Positions 50,687 through 62,248 of a stretch of DNA of 64,000 nt are shown here, piece after piece. Below the pieces are notes generated by a model, which searched no databases, was not told the origin of the DNA, and was given only the letters and a program-made list of their open reading frames with translations. The translations under genes and the position numbers were made by a program. Source of the stretch: Paenibacillus monticola (GTDB lineage: Bacteria > Bacillota > Bacilli > Paenibacillales > Paenibacillaceae); assembly GCF_009664975.1 (NCBI RefSeq), contig NZ_WJXB01000004.1, positions 593,676 through 657,675 of the forward strand, written 5' to 3'. Each line of letters begins with the position of its first letter. The stretch's first letter is position 1.

Positions 50687-51406
50687 ATGAAATTAGTGCA
50701 GCAAATGATAAAGCCTTGGCGGCACGTATTTAAGCTAGACCCGGACCGTGAGCTGGGGGATCAGGATCTTGAGGCGATCTGCCTTTCGGGAACGGATGCT
50801 CTGCTGATCGGTGGCTCAACGGGTATAACCTATGCGAACACAGTTAAGCTACTGTCTAGAGTTAGGCAATATGATCTGCCATGTGCCTTGGAGGTATCTG
50901 ATCTGGAAGCGGCAGTACCTGGGTTTGATCTATACTTAATTCCCATGGTGCTGAATACGCCGGACCCGGATTGGATTGTAGGCCAGCATCGTAGAGCTAT
51001 CGAACGTTATGGTTTCCTTATTCCGTGGGACCTGCTGCTGACCGAAGGTTACATTGTGCTGAACGGCGATTCCTCTGTCGCTCGCCTCACAAGTGCTGAA
51101 ACCTCCCTTAGTGCTGCCGAAGCGGCTGCTTATGCGCAGGTTGCGGACAAGCTGATGTCGCTGCCGATCGTCTATCTGGAATACAGCGGGATGTTCGGAG
51201 ATATGGATACAGTGCGCACGGTGCGTGAGACCGTAGAATATGGTCAGCTTTTTTATGGAGGCGGAATTACTTCCGTGCATGAGGCTGAACAGGCGGCAGC
51301 CCTGTGCGATACCGTAGTTGTTGGAAATATAATTTATCGTGATATGCAGCAGGCGCTGCTTACTGTTGAGACTGTGCAGAAGACGCAGCAATTGAAATAT
51401 GATTAG
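50687..51406 (+). CDS. pcrB: Heptaprenylglyceryl phosphate synthase
   Basis: A 239-residue TIM-barrel prenyltransferase that joins heptaprenyl diphosphate to glycerol 1-phosphate in Bacillales. Motifs: [11 protein letters not shown] at the N-terminus, [27 protein letters not shown] and [16 protein letters not shown] (phosphate-binding GGG). Length is typical. ATG 50687 follows GAGGATGGA. Its place ahead of pcrA and ligA is the standard order in the group. Confidence 0.95.
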   Translation: MKLVQQMIKPWRHVFKLDPDRELGDQDLEAICLSGTDALLIGGSTGITYANTVKLLSRVRQYDLPCALEVSDLEAAVPGFDLYLIPMVLNTPDPDWIVGQHRRAIERYGFLIPWDLLLTEGYIVLNGDSSVARLTSAETSLSAAEAAAYAQVADKLMSLPIVYLEYSGMFGDMDTVRTVRETVEYGQLFYGGGITSVHEAEQAAALCDTVVVGNIIYRDMQQALLTVETVQKTQQLKYD

Positions 51407-51435
51407 TAGTTTATTCAGAGAGGAGCATGTTACAC

Positions 51436-53793
51436 ATGCAACCTGTTAACATACAAGAGGCCGTAAGCCGGCTGAATCCCCCGCAGCGGCAGGCTGTCGA
51501 AGCCACCGAAGGTCCATTGCTAATTATGGCCGGCGCGGGCAGCGGCAAGACGAGAGTCCTGACCCACCGCATTGCTTGGTTGATAGCGAATCGCAAAGCT
51601 CCACCTTGGGCGATTCTCGCGATTACATTTACGAATAAAGCAGCTCGGGAGATGCAGGAGCGTGTATCCAAGCTGGTCGGACCTGAGGGCAGGGATATTT
51701 GGGTATCTACCTTTCACTCCATGTGCGTACGTATTTTGCGAAAGGATATCGAGCGGATTGGATTCACTTCCAATTTCTCTATTCTGGATTCAACAGACCA
51801 ATTATCCGTTATCCGCAATTGTATGAAGGACCTGAACATAGATACGAAGAAATTTGAGCCAAAAGCTGTGCAGGCTGCCATCAGTGCATCCAAGAATGAA
51901 CTCATCACTCCAGCCCAATATGAGCAGAAGGTCGGCGATTATTTTGAAGGCCTGATTGCCAAAGTGTACGCACTGTACCAGAAGAAGCTAAGATTTAACA
52001 ACTCGCTGGATTTTGACGATCTGATCATGAAGACGATCCAATTGTTCGATGAAGTACCAGAAGTGCTGGACTTCTATCAGAAGAAATTCAAATATATTCA
52101 TGTCGATGAGTATCAGGATACGAATAGAGCGCAATATATGCTGTGCAAGATGCTGGCTGAAGGCCATCACCGGATTTGCGTCGTAGGCGATAGTGATCAG
52201 TCCATTTATCGCTGGCGCGGAGCGGATATTACGAACATTCTTAATTTCGAGCAGGATTATCCCGAAGCCAAGACCATTTTGCTGGAGCAGAACTATCGAT
52301 CAACTTCTAATATTCTGAATGCGGCTAATGGGGTTATCGCGCTGAATACCGGCCGTAAGCCGAAGAAGCTGTGGACAGACTCGGAGGAAGGCCAGAAGAT
52401 CAAGGTATACCGCGCCGACTCGGAGCATGATGAAGGCTATTTTGTAACCGGAGAGATTAGTAAAAGTGTCAAAAAAGGCCAGGCCTATCAGAATCACGCG
52501 ATTCTGTATCGTACAAATGCTCAGTCGCGCGTGATCGAGGAAATTCTGATCAAATCAGATATCCCCTATCAGATCGTGGGCGGCATCAAGTTCTACGATC
52601 GTAAAGAAATCAAGGACATCCTGGGTTACCTGCGTTTGTTGTCCAATCCCGATGATGATATCAGTTTGACGCGTATTATCAATGTTCCTAAGCGGGGTCT
52701 TGGCGATACAACGGTTGGTAAGCTGGCCGCAGCGGCTGGTGAGCGAGGCATTTCGATCTTCCGGTTGTTGCAAACGGTGGATGATCTAGGTTTTGCGGGA
52801 CGGACGCGGAATACGCTGGTCGAGTTCTATGACATGATTGAAGCCTTGCACCGCATGGTGGAGTTTCTGTCCGTGACCGAACTGACGGAGAAAATACTAG
52901 AGCTCTCCCAATATCGACTGGAGCTGCAAAATGAGAACACACTCGAATCCCGTTCCCGGCTGGAGAATATTGATGAGTTTCTGTCCGTGACCATGGAGTT
53001 TGAGAAAAATAACGAGGACAAGTCGTTGGTCTCCTTCCTTACGGATCTGGCGCTCATCGCCGACATCGACAGTGTGAACGACGATGAAGAGGATCGCAGC
53101 GATGCAGTGGTCCTGATGACGATGCATAGCGCGAAGGGACTGGAGTTCCCAACGGTATTTATCGTTGGGATGGAGGAAGGCGTGTTCCCGCACAGCCGCG
53201 CCTTTCAGGATAACGACGAGCTGGAGGAAGAGCGACGGCTCGCGTATGTAGGCATCACCCGCGCAGAGAAACAGTTGTTTCTCTCTTGTGCAAGGGTGCG
53301 TACCCTATTCGGACGGACGAATGCCAATCCGCCGTCCCGTTTTCTGGAGGAGATTCCGGAGGAACTGAAGGAAGATACCGACATGAAATCAGACCGCTTC
53401 CGGCGCGGAGGCGCGGAGGTAGGCGGTGCCTATGGCGGCCGCGGCTTCAGCGGCGGCGGCCGAGGGAACTTTGGCGGCCAAGGCGGGGCCGCAGGGGCAA
53501 CGCCAGCAGGCGGCGGGCGTGCCGGTTCTAGCGGAAGCACGGCGTCAGCGGCGCCGGGTCAGGGCCGCGTGGTCGTGACCACCGGGGCGCAGCGCGCTCC
53601 TGGTGAGGCGGGGGCAGCAGCTTCCGGCGACTACAAGGCCAGTGACAAGGTATCTCACGGCAAATGGGGCATCGGCACTGTGGTGTCCGTGAAAGGCAGC
53701 GGCAACGATACGGAGCTGCAGATTGCTTTTCCGGCACCTGTTGGTGTGAAGCGCCTCTTAGCAGGGTTTGCACCGATCACCAAAGTCGAATAA
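51436..53793 (+). CDS. pcrA: ATP-dependent DNA helicase PcrA
   Basis: About 785 residues, UvrD-family 3'-5' helicase used in repair, plasmid replication and clearing RNA polymerase or RecA. Motifs: [13 protein letters not shown] (I), [12 protein letters not shown] (Ia), [12 protein letters not shown] (II), [15 protein letters not shown] (III), LEQNYRST (IV), [12 protein letters not shown] (V), [14 protein letters not shown] (VI). Between the helicase and the C-terminal Tudor-like domain ([13 protein letters not shown]) is an unusually Gly/Ala-rich linker of about 90 residues. ATG 51436 has AGGAG 10 bases upstream; ATG 51427 is too close to it. Confidence 0.97.
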   Translation: MQPVNIQEAVSRLNPPQRQAVEATEGPLLIMAGAGSGKTRVLTHRIAWLIANRKAPPWAILAITFTNKAAREMQERVSKLVGPEGRDIWVSTFHSMCVRILRKDIERIGFTSNFSILDSTDQLSVIRNCMKDLNIDTKKFEPKAVQAAISASKNELITPAQYEQKVGDYFEGLIAKVYALYQKKLRFNNSLDFDDLIMKTIQLFDEVPEVLDFYQKKFKYIHVDEYQDTNRAQYMLCKMLAEGHHRICVVGDSDQSIYRWRGADITNILNFEQDYPEAKTILLEQNYRSTSNILNAANGVIALNTGRKPKKLWTDSEEGQKIKVYRADSEHDEGYFVTGEISKSVKKGQAYQNHAILYRTNAQSRVIEEILIKSDIPYQIVGGIKFYDRKEIKDILGYLRLLSNPDDDISLTRIINVPKRGLGDTTVGKLAAAAGERGISIFRLLQTVDDLGFAGRTRNTLVEFYDMIEALHRMVEFLSVTELTEKILELSQYRLELQNENTLESRSRLENIDEFLSVTMEFEKNNEDKSLVSFLTDLALIADIDSVNDDEEDRSDAVVLMTMHSAKGLEFPTVFIVGMEEGVFPHSRAFQDNDELEEERRLAYVGITRAEKQLFLSCARVRTLFGRTNANPPSRFLEEIPEELKEDTDMKSDRFRRGGAEVGGAYGGRGFSGGGRGNFGGQGGAAGATPAGGGRAGSSGSTASAAPGQGRVVVTTGAQRAPGEAGAAASGDYKASDKVSHGKWGIGTVVSVKGSGNDTELQIAFPAPVGVKRLLAGFAPITKVE

Positions 53794-53823
53794 TGGGTCT
53801 GCGATTACCGAATGTGTTTTTGA

Positions 53824-55881
<2,058 letters not shown>

Positions 55882-55912
55882 GCAAGCAATGTCATAGATC
55901 CACACAAGCAGA

Positions 55913-55964
55913 GGCCCCGCTTCTCATTCGTTCTAGACGAATGAGAAGCGGGGCCCTTTTTTTT
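55913..55964 (+). terminator. Strong rho-independent terminator after ligA
   Basis: A perfect 19-bp stem (left arm 55913-55931, right arm 55937-55955) with a five-base TCTAG loop, followed after CC by eight T. Confidence 0.95.
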
Positions 55965-56052
55965 ATAAAACCAAAACTCGAAGAACTAAACGCTTCATAT
56001 TGAGAAGTTAATGTATGAATATATGCTGATTTAATACAAAGACATACTTGTT

Positions 56053-56069
56053 TTGACAATTGCTTAATA
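56053..56069 (+). promoter_or_regulatory. Possible PhoP-box half or -35 element upstream of alkaline phosphatase
   Basis: TTGACA (56053-56058) and TTAATA (56064-56069) are spaced by five bases, the 11-base period of PhoP direct repeats. Only two hexamers are seen and no convincing -10 follows, so the TTGACA may simply be a -35 box. Confidence 0.3.
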
Positions 56070-56119
56070 TTTGGAAGTTAAGCTTGATGAAGATCTTGAT
56101 CATTAGGAAGGGGAATGAA

Positions 56120-57841
56120 ATGAATAAATTCATGAAAAGTATGGTCATCGGGGGATTGGCTGTTGCAGTAGTTTCAGGTACTACAATTGTCGGAGCGGCG
56201 CAAAGCCAGAATACGAAAATGGTCACTGTTAAAGCCCAGTCCAAAAACCTTATCGTTCTGATTGGCGATGGCATGGGACCCGCTCAAGTCTCCGCCACAC
56301 GTTATTTCCAGCAATATACAAAGGGAACCAGTCATCTTAACCTTGATCCTTATTATGTCGGACAGGCAACCACATATGCAGATCGTGGTGAGGACGGCGG
56401 CAAAATTGTCTCAGGTATTGTAACGGATTCCGCTTCTGCGGGAACCGCCTTTGCAACAGGCCACAAGACCTATAACGCAGGCATCAGTGTCTCAAATGAG
56501 GATGTATCTAAACCTTTTGCTTCTATTATTGAAGCGGCTGAGAATAACGGCAAGGCGACCGGACTTGTTACTACTGCCCGAATTACTCATGCTACTCCTG
56601 CTGTATATGCTTCCCATGTCCGTAGCCGTGACAACGAATCGGCCATCGCTTCACAATATTTGGAGAGTGGCGTCGACGTTTTAATGGGTGGAGGCAAACA
56701 GTTTTTTATAACGAAAGACGAGAAAGGTAAACGCACAGACAAGAACATTCTTGCTGATTTTCAAGCCAAAGGATATACCCTTGTCGAGAACACAAGCAGC
56801 CTGAATGCTTTGACTTCCAAAACCACCAAAGTACTCGGTTTGTTCGGTAGCTCCCACGTGGCTTATGTCCCAGATCGCACACCGGAAATTCCAAGTTTAG
56901 CGGCAATGACATCCAAGGCACTCAATATATTGTCCACAGATAAAGACGGCTTTGTAATGATGATCGAGGGCGGTCGTATTGACCACGCTGGACATGCCAA
57001 CGATCTGCCGACGATGGTGCAGGAGACGCTGGATTTCGATGCTGCCTTCAAAGCAGCTATTGATTTTGCGAAGAAAGACGGAAATACTTCTGTTGTGGTC
57101 ACAGCAGATCACGAAACAGGTGGACTTTCTTTATCTCGTGATAACATTTATGAAATTAACATCGATCTATGGGATAAGCAAAAACACTCTTCGGAAAGCC
57201 TTGCTGCCGCCCTTGAAGCTGCAATCACTCCTGAAGAAATCCGCAGTATTGTAACTGCTAATACATGGATCACTGACCTTACCGATGAAGAGGTCCAACA
57301 GATCATGGCTGGAGATGGTTCCTCGTATAAACGCGAAGGAGCATACAATGCGGTGATATCCAAACGGCTATTGGTTGGCTGGTCTGGACATGGACACTCC
57401 GCTGTTGATGTGGGAATTTGGGCATATGGTCCAATTGCAGATCAAGTGGATGGTCAAGTGGATAATACACAAATCGCCAAAGCAAGCGCCGCTATTCTTG
57501 GTTTGGATTTAAACAAACGCTCTACAGAACTGCAATCCAAATATTTGTATCCTAAGTTTAAAATCAGCCGCGACAATGAGGTTCTCTATCCTGCTGAAGC
57601 ATTAGCTATCGCTTTGGGAGGAACTTATAAGGGAGATACGGCAGCTGCGAAACTGACACTTGCCAAAAATTCAATTGAGGTTAACCTTACTGCCACAACC
57701 GCTAAACTTAACGGCAAAGACGCGGCTTATACGGTGGACATTGATAATGGAAAACTGTATCTACCCCTGGCAGCCTTCAGCCAATTGACGGGTAAAACGT
57801 TGAAGTGGGACGCACTGTCCGAGCGAATTGTACTGCGATAA
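56120..57841 (+). CDS. Secreted alkaline phosphatase with C-terminal stalk domain
   Basis: A 573-residue exported enzyme that releases phosphate from monoesters. A signal peptide ends near VGAAQ. Metal and active-site blocks are in order: VLIGDGMGPAQ (Asp), VTDSASAGTAFATGHK (nucleophile Ser in DSA), MIEGGRIDHAGHAND, VTADHETGGLS and WSGHGHSAVDV. The last 95 residues form a copper-amine-oxidase N-like stalk (FKISRDNEVLYPAEALAIAL, AAKLNG-type repeats, LYLPLAAFSQLTGKTL), probably for attachment outside the cell. ATG 56120 follows AGGAAGGGGA; the 20-residue in-frame extension is not needed. Phosphate-starvation control is likely but only weakly supported by the upstream sequence. Confidence 0.92.
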   Translation: MNKFMKSMVIGGLAVAVVSGTTIVGAAQSQNTKMVTVKAQSKNLIVLIGDGMGPAQVSATRYFQQYTKGTSHLNLDPYYVGQATTYADRGEDGGKIVSGIVTDSASAGTAFATGHKTYNAGISVSNEDVSKPFASIIEAAENNGKATGLVTTARITHATPAVYASHVRSRDNESAIASQYLESGVDVLMGGGKQFFITKDEKGKRTDKNILADFQAKGYTLVENTSSLNALTSKTTKVLGLFGSSHVAYVPDRTPEIPSLAAMTSKALNILSTDKDGFVMMIEGGRIDHAGHANDLPTMVQETLDFDAAFKAAIDFAKKDGNTSVVVTADHETGGLSLSRDNIYEINIDLWDKQKHSSESLAAALEAAITPEEIRSIVTANTWITDLTDEEVQQIMAGDGSSYKREGAYNAVISKRLLVGWSGHGHSAVDVGIWAYGPIADQVDGQVDNTQIAKASAAILGLDLNKRSTELQSKYLYPKFKISRDNEVLYPAEALAIALGGTYKGDTAAAKLTLAKNSIEVNLTATTAKLNGKDAAYTVDIDNGKLYLPLAAFSQLTGKTLKWDALSERIVLR

Positions 57842-57879
57842 AATATTAAGTCCGTTATTTAGCGATAGGAGGGAAGGGA

Positions 57880-58596
57880 TTGCTGCATATTCGTGCATTG
57901 GAGAAACAATTTAAAGTGGACGGCCGAGCAGTCCCCATTCTGAATATTCCTGAATGGAGAGTCGCCAAAGGGGAGAAGTTGGCCATTACTGGACCCAGTG
58001 GTTCTGGTAAAAGCACGCTTCTTCACCTGGTGAGCGGTATTTTGCGGCCGGATCGCGGTGAGATATATATGGAGGGCCAGCCGCTTCATGATCTGAAAGA
58101 GTCAGAGTGGGATGCCTTCCGCGCCCACAATATCGGATATGTGCTGCAGGATTTCCATCTCATTCCTTCGCTGACAGCGAGACAAAACGTGGAGATTGCC
58201 ATGACTGGCCGGATGCCGTCCAAGGTGAAAAAAGCTAAAGTAGATGGCTGGTTAGAGCGGGTAGGACTGCAGGACCGCGGCAGTCATCTTCCATCCCAGT
58301 TGTCGCGTGGGCAGCAGCAACGTGTGGCGATTGTGCGTGCGCTTGTCAATGAACCGCCGCTTTTGCTCGCTGATGAGCCAACCGGTAGTCTGGACTGGGA
58401 GACGGCGGACGAAATAGCCTCTCTTTTGCTGGATCTCAGTAGTTCCGGCGCTCATACGTTAATTGTTGTAACTCATGATCTGAATATGGCGAACCGGTTC
58501 CCCAAATGTTTACACATTCATGATATCAACCGGATGCGAGAAGCAACTGGAAGTATGCCGGCCAAACTTGAAATGCACAAAGAGGTCAGTGTATGA
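57880..58596 (+). CDS. ABC transporter ATP-binding protein (LolD/MacB type)
   Basis: A 238-residue ATPase: Walker [18 protein letters not shown]-loop [13 protein letters not shown], signature [15 protein letters not shown] and Walker [15 protein letters not shown], the set typical of the LolD/MacB/FtsE branch that pairs with FtsX-like permeases. Start TTG 57880 lies 6 bases after AGGAGGG. It overlaps the permease start by four bases (ATGA), so the two are produced together. Confidence 0.93.
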   Translation: MLHIRALEKQFKVDGRAVPILNIPEWRVAKGEKLAITGPSGSGKSTLLHLVSGILRPDRGEIYMEGQPLHDLKESEWDAFRAHNIGYVLQDFHLIPSLTARQNVEIAMTGRMPSKVKKAKVDGWLERVGLQDRGSHLPSQLSRGQQQRVAIVRALVNEPPLLLADEPTGSLDWETADEIASLLLDLSSSGAHTLIVVTHDLNMANRFPKCLHIHDINRMREATGSMPAKLEMHKEVSV

Positions 58597-59855
58597 GCCT
58601 CTTTAGATTAACGCTTCGTAATGTGCTGCATCGACGGTTCCTATCATTGCTTACAGTTTGTGCAGTGGCAATCACGGTATCTTTTATTGTTCTGTTGTCG
58701 CTGTCTCGGGATAGCGTTGAAGAGGGAGCCAAAAAGGGATACGGTCCATTTGATCTCGTAATTGGTGCAGAGGGCAGTGAAACCCAACTGGTACTGAATA
58801 CCTTTTATCATATTGGCGCTCCCACCGGGAATATTCCGCTTGCTGTACTGGATCAGGTAGGATTGGATAGTGGGGTCGACAAGGCGTATGCAATGACAAC
58901 GGGCGATAACTATAACGGATTTCCCGTTGTGGGTATTGATCCTGGATATTTCATGACGCGATATGGAGACCGCAAGCTTCAAGAAGGAGCAATCTACGCA
59001 CATACGGGCGAAACGATCGTCGGCTCTTATGTAGCACAGACGCTTGGATTAAAGATAGGGGATACGTTCACGGGTGCACATGGGCTTGTTCAAGAGGAGA
59101 GCCTAGCAGGTGAAGAGATAGAACATGATGATTTTGAAGATAGTGCAGCTGTCGAGCATGAGCATGAAGATGAGGTAGCGGGTGAGGAACATGATCACAA
59201 AAGCTTTCTTTACACCGTTGTCGGCATTCTCCCGACGCTCTATTCCCCCGACGACCGTGCGGTATTTACCACTGTGGATTATGCCTGGGCTGTACACAAC
59301 CTCGCGGAAGAGGAACGGGAAATTACGGCTGTACTGGTGAAACCGAACAGTTTGCTCGGAGCCCATAACCTGAAGCAGACGCTGGATGGATCTAATGGAG
59401 TCCAAGCAGCATATACAAGCAAAGCTGTTTCGGATGTCCTGAATGCTGTGGATCAGGGTTCGCGACTGATCGGGGTGCTGACTGCTCTATGTATCCTGCT
59501 GGCCGCTATATCCATCCTGCTGTCACTTATCGCAGCTGTGGGTGAACGTACCAAGGATGTTGGACTTTTGCGCCTTCTTGGCAAATCGAGAGCTTATGTG
59601 TGGATGACCTTAACAACTGAAGGTCTGCTGATTACGGCAACGGGACTTATAGTCGGTCTGCTGCTGGGACATTTGGGGGCATTCCTATTGAAGGATGCTT
59701 TCTTCTCCCAAGCAGGCATTCAAATCGATCCTTATCATTGGACGACGAATCATGGGTGGATAGTATTAGGTACTCTCTGTATTGGCCTCTTCTCTTCGCT
59801 TGGGCCTGCCTTCAGAATGTATAGACTCCATCCGCTGGCTTTGTTCAAATCGTAG
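58593..59855 (+). CDS. FtsX/MacB-like ABC permease with acidic-His loop
   Basis: A 420-residue permease with one N-terminal helix, a large outside domain (about residues 45-285) and three C-terminal helices, the FtsX/MacB plan. A stretch at about residues 168-205 is crowded with His, Glu and Asp (EEIEHDDFEDS, VEHEHEDEVAGEEHDH), which looks like a metal-binding loop. The C-terminal region shows GERTKDVGLLRLLGKS, the FtsX coupling helix. A comparable ATPase-permease-lipoprotein set occurs in zinc-related (Zrg-like) loci of Gram-negatives; zinc handling is an inference. Confidence 0.88.
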   Translation: MSLFRLTLRNVLHRRFLSLLTVCAVAITVSFIVLLSLSRDSVEEGAKKGYGPFDLVIGAEGSETQLVLNTFYHIGAPTGNIPLAVLDQVGLDSGVDKAYAMTTGDNYNGFPVVGIDPGYFMTRYGDRKLQEGAIYAHTGETIVGSYVAQTLGLKIGDTFTGAHGLVQEESLAGEEIEHDDFEDSAAVEHEHEDEVAGEEHDHKSFLYTVVGILPTLYSPDDRAVFTTVDYAWAVHNLAEEEREITAVLVKPNSLLGAHNLKQTLDGSNGVQAAYTSKAVSDVLNAVDQGSRLIGVLTALCILLAAISILLSLIAAVGERTKDVGLLRLLGKSRAYVWMTLTTEGLLITATGLIVGLLLGHLGAFLLKDAFFSQAGIQIDPYHWTTNHGWIVLGTLCIGLFSSLGPAFRMYRLHPLALFKS

Positions 59856-59867
59856 GAGGTACTCAGG

Positions 59868-60791
59868 TTGAATATAAAACGGAGATGGTTCATCCTGATC
59901 GCGGTGGCGTCATTAGGGGCGCTCCTGCTTCAGGGATGCGGCCAAGATACTAAGACCGAAGGTGAAGGAGAGTCATTTGCTTCCGGAGTTGAAACTTTCC
60001 AAGAGACCGAGGCAGCTGTTAAATCAACTACGGTTGAAGCTAATACCACTAACGGTAGCATTACGCCTTCTCCTGTTATACCAGAGCGATCGATGCCTGT
60101 TCAAGAAAAGGTTCCCCCGCCGGTTCTTAAGCCTAGTCAAGATACTGGAGCTTTAGAACAAGTAGGATCTTCTGCTGCGGAATCCTTGCAGATTGAGGTG
60201 CAACCATCGCCCGAACCCTCTGCGAAGACTACACTTAAACCGACGTCTAAAGTTGTAGCCCAATCAACATCGGGTTCACCCCAAAAAACTGAAGTGCCTG
60301 TAAACGCTAAGAGCACTGATGAAGTCACGGTCAGCAGTCCAACGGATAACGAATTGATCACAACAAAGGACCCAGCCACTACTGTTGTATCGGAGCCCTC
60401 CCCAAGCAAAGATAGTTCCCCTACGTCAGGGACTACAGACATTAGCTGGGAATATTTCTTTGATGGCAGTGACCAGAGCAGACCTTCGGAGCGATTTTGG
60501 GATCTTAGCGGCAGCAAGGTTACGATCAAGGGATTTATGGGTGAGGTTCTTTCGTTCGATAAGAACTGGTTCTTGCTGATTCCAGAGCCGGGCGCCGAGT
60601 GTCCTTTCGATAATGGTGATGAGACTTACTGGAACAAGATCATGATCGTGTTTGTACCCGACGACGTCAAACTCAGGTATACATCGGGTCCGCTGCAGAT
60701 CACTGGAAGGCTGGACGTAGGCATCAAAATAGATGAATCGGGTTACAAAACCATGTTTCGACTATACGATGCATCCTTTAAAGCAATGTAA
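59868..60791 (+). CDS. Lipoprotein with Ser/Thr/Pro-rich stalk and DUF3299-like domain
   Basis: A 307-residue lipoprotein: signal peptide with lipobox LLQGC (Cys about 24), a disordered spacer rich in Ser, Thr, Pro and Lys (about 30-195), then a compact beta domain (WEYFFDGS to YDASFKAM). Within it, SGSKVTIKGFMGEVLSFDKN and FLLIPEPGAECPF resemble DUF3299 proteins, which in Gram-negatives accompany FtsX-like ABC genes. TTG 59868 follows GGAGG. It ends the ABC operon, followed by a terminator. Confidence 0.72.
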   Translation: MNIKRRWFILIAVASLGALLLQGCGQDTKTEGEGESFASGVETFQETEAAVKSTTVEANTTNGSITPSPVIPERSMPVQEKVPPPVLKPSQDTGALEQVGSSAAESLQIEVQPSPEPSAKTTLKPTSKVVAQSTSGSPQKTEVPVNAKSTDEVTVSSPTDNELITTKDPATTVVSEPSPSKDSSPTSGTTDISWEYFFDGSDQSRPSERFWDLSGSKVTIKGFMGEVLSFDKNWFLLIPEPGAECPFDNGDETYWNKIMIVFVPDDVKLRYTSGPLQITGRLDVGIKIDESGYKTMFRLYDASFKAM

Positions 60792-60804
60792 TATACAACA
60801 AACA

Positions 60805-60846
60805 ACAAAGCCTCTAACGCCTTATATTGGCGAATAGAGGCTTTGT
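60805..60846. terminator. Terminator between convergent lipoprotein and oxidoreductase genes
   Basis: ACAAAGCCTCTA (60805-60816) pairs with TAGAGGCTTTGT (60835-60846) with an inner GCC/GGC stem; T-rich tail is short (ATTATTT). Confidence 0.75.
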
Positions 60847-60883
60847 ATTATTTCGCATTAATCGGAAGAGATGCATCCTTCTG

Positions 60884-62155
60884 CTACACTTTATTCGCAC
60901 CAGGTAACCAAGCATCATTATCATAGCCCCGCTGCTCCCAATAGCCGATATGCTCCTCCTGGATCAGTTCAATCCGGTTCAGCCATTTAACCGACTTATA
61001 AGCATACATTTGTGGGGTAACAAGACGTACAGGGCCGCCAAGTTGATTCGAGATCGGCTTGCCGTCATGCATTACAGCAACCATAACATCTTCCATGCGA
61101 GCTTGGGCCATGGTTAGAGAGTCCGTATAGACTCCATCACCGGAGTATAGCTTGACGGTTGCTGCTTGATTCTGAACACCTGCCATGTCAATTAGCTTGG
61201 AGAGGGGAATGCCCTCCCATGTATTTTTGTAGACGGACCAGCCGGTAACACAGTGGAAATCGCTGACTTGGACTTCGCGCTGTAAGGCCACGAATTGCTC
61301 CCAATTCCAGCTTAGCTTCTTGTCGACCAGACCGTCGATGGTAAATGACCAGTTAGAGTTATCAAAGGAAGGAATATCCGTTACAGTATATACCCTGAAG
61401 CTGCCTTCTGCGCCTCCGCCGATGGGTGGAGCAGACTGGGGCAGCGGAACAGGTTCGGGCAGCAGAGAGTTGGCATTATCAGCTGCATATTCTTCCATAC
61501 TAGGAAGCTGAAAAGCTCTTCCCATCCAACGAACAAAGGTAGGACCTAAAGTAACTGCTATTCCTGCCCCAACGGCGATTTTAATGAAGCCACGGCGTGT
61601 GTAGACAGGCTGGGGTTTGGAAGGTGGAGTGGAGTTTCCATGTACACCTTTGTGGACCTCTCCGGTGACATCCTTTTCCGAGGTAATAGTTCGTTTTTGT
61701 GGCTCTTTCAACCATTTGGTTCTAGTGATGGAATGGTAGATGATGACTGGAAGTCCGACCCAGGTTAGAAGATCATGTATAAATAGCGCAGCGTTGGAAG
61801 CTCTTGGCCCGGTAAGTCTGAATTGCCAGAGCACAATGCCGGATACAATCCATCCAACCAGTAGTATAAGCACGAAGATTACATTGGCCTTTTGCGAGGT
61901 TTTCCCCTTTAGCCTGCGCCAATGCTTGACTGCCAGCAGCAAATAATAGACTACCGGAATAAGCAGCACTAGTCCCAAATATATATGAGCCCATTTTAGC
62001 CATACCCGTCCTTCACCCAGTATTTCCCGCCAGAAGCCTCCCAGCAGTAATAAACCACTCAAAGCCAGAAATAGGACTAACCATGCATTCCACATATGAA
62101 TAGAGACCAGTTTTTTTCCATAGCCTTTACGGAGCCGCTCTAATCCTTTTTTCAT
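60884..62155 (-). CDS. Cytochrome b561-like/molybdopterin sulfite-oxidase-fold fusion protein
   Basis: A 423-residue fusion. The first 150 residues hold four membrane helices with His residues suited to heme (H20, H57, H127, H141-151 region), as in cytochrome b561/YedZ-like domains. Residues 187-212 contain RRGFIKIAVGAG, a Tat-like or anchor helix. The rest is a sulfite-oxidase-fold molybdopterin domain with the Mo-ligand Cys about residue 302 in DFHCVTGWSVYKNTW and GGPVRLVTPQMY near the end. It may be a self-contained version of MsrPQ (methionine sulfoxide repair) or another exported reductase. Start ATG 62155 follows GGAGGAA. Confidence 0.87.
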   Translation of the reverse strand: MKKGLERLRKGYGKKLVSIHMWNAWLVLFLALSGLLLLGGFWREILGEGRVWLKWAHIYLGLVLLIPVVYYLLLAVKHWRRLKGKTSQKANVIFVLILLVGWIVSGIVLWQFRLTGPRASNAALFIHDLLTWVGLPVIIYHSITRTKWLKEPQKRTITSEKDVTGEVHKGVHGNSTPPSKPQPVYTRRGFIKIAVGAGIAVTLGPTFVRWMGRAFQLPSMEEYAADNANSLLPEPVPLPQSAPPIGGGAEGSFRVYTVTDIPSFDNSNWSFTIDGLVDKKLSWNWEQFVALQREVQVSDFHCVTGWSVYKNTWEGIPLSKLIDMAGVQNQAATVKLYSGDGVYTDSLTMAQARMEDVMVAVMHDGKPISNQLGGPVRLVTPQMYAYKSVKWLNRIELIQEEHIGYWEQRGYDNDAWLPGANKV

Positions 62156-62248
62156 CTGTTATTCCTCCTCTCCTGCTCGAACTATGACGATCATTAAAGT
62201 TTTAACTAATTGTACAGCAAAAATCGGCTATTGAATAATTTCTTCTCA

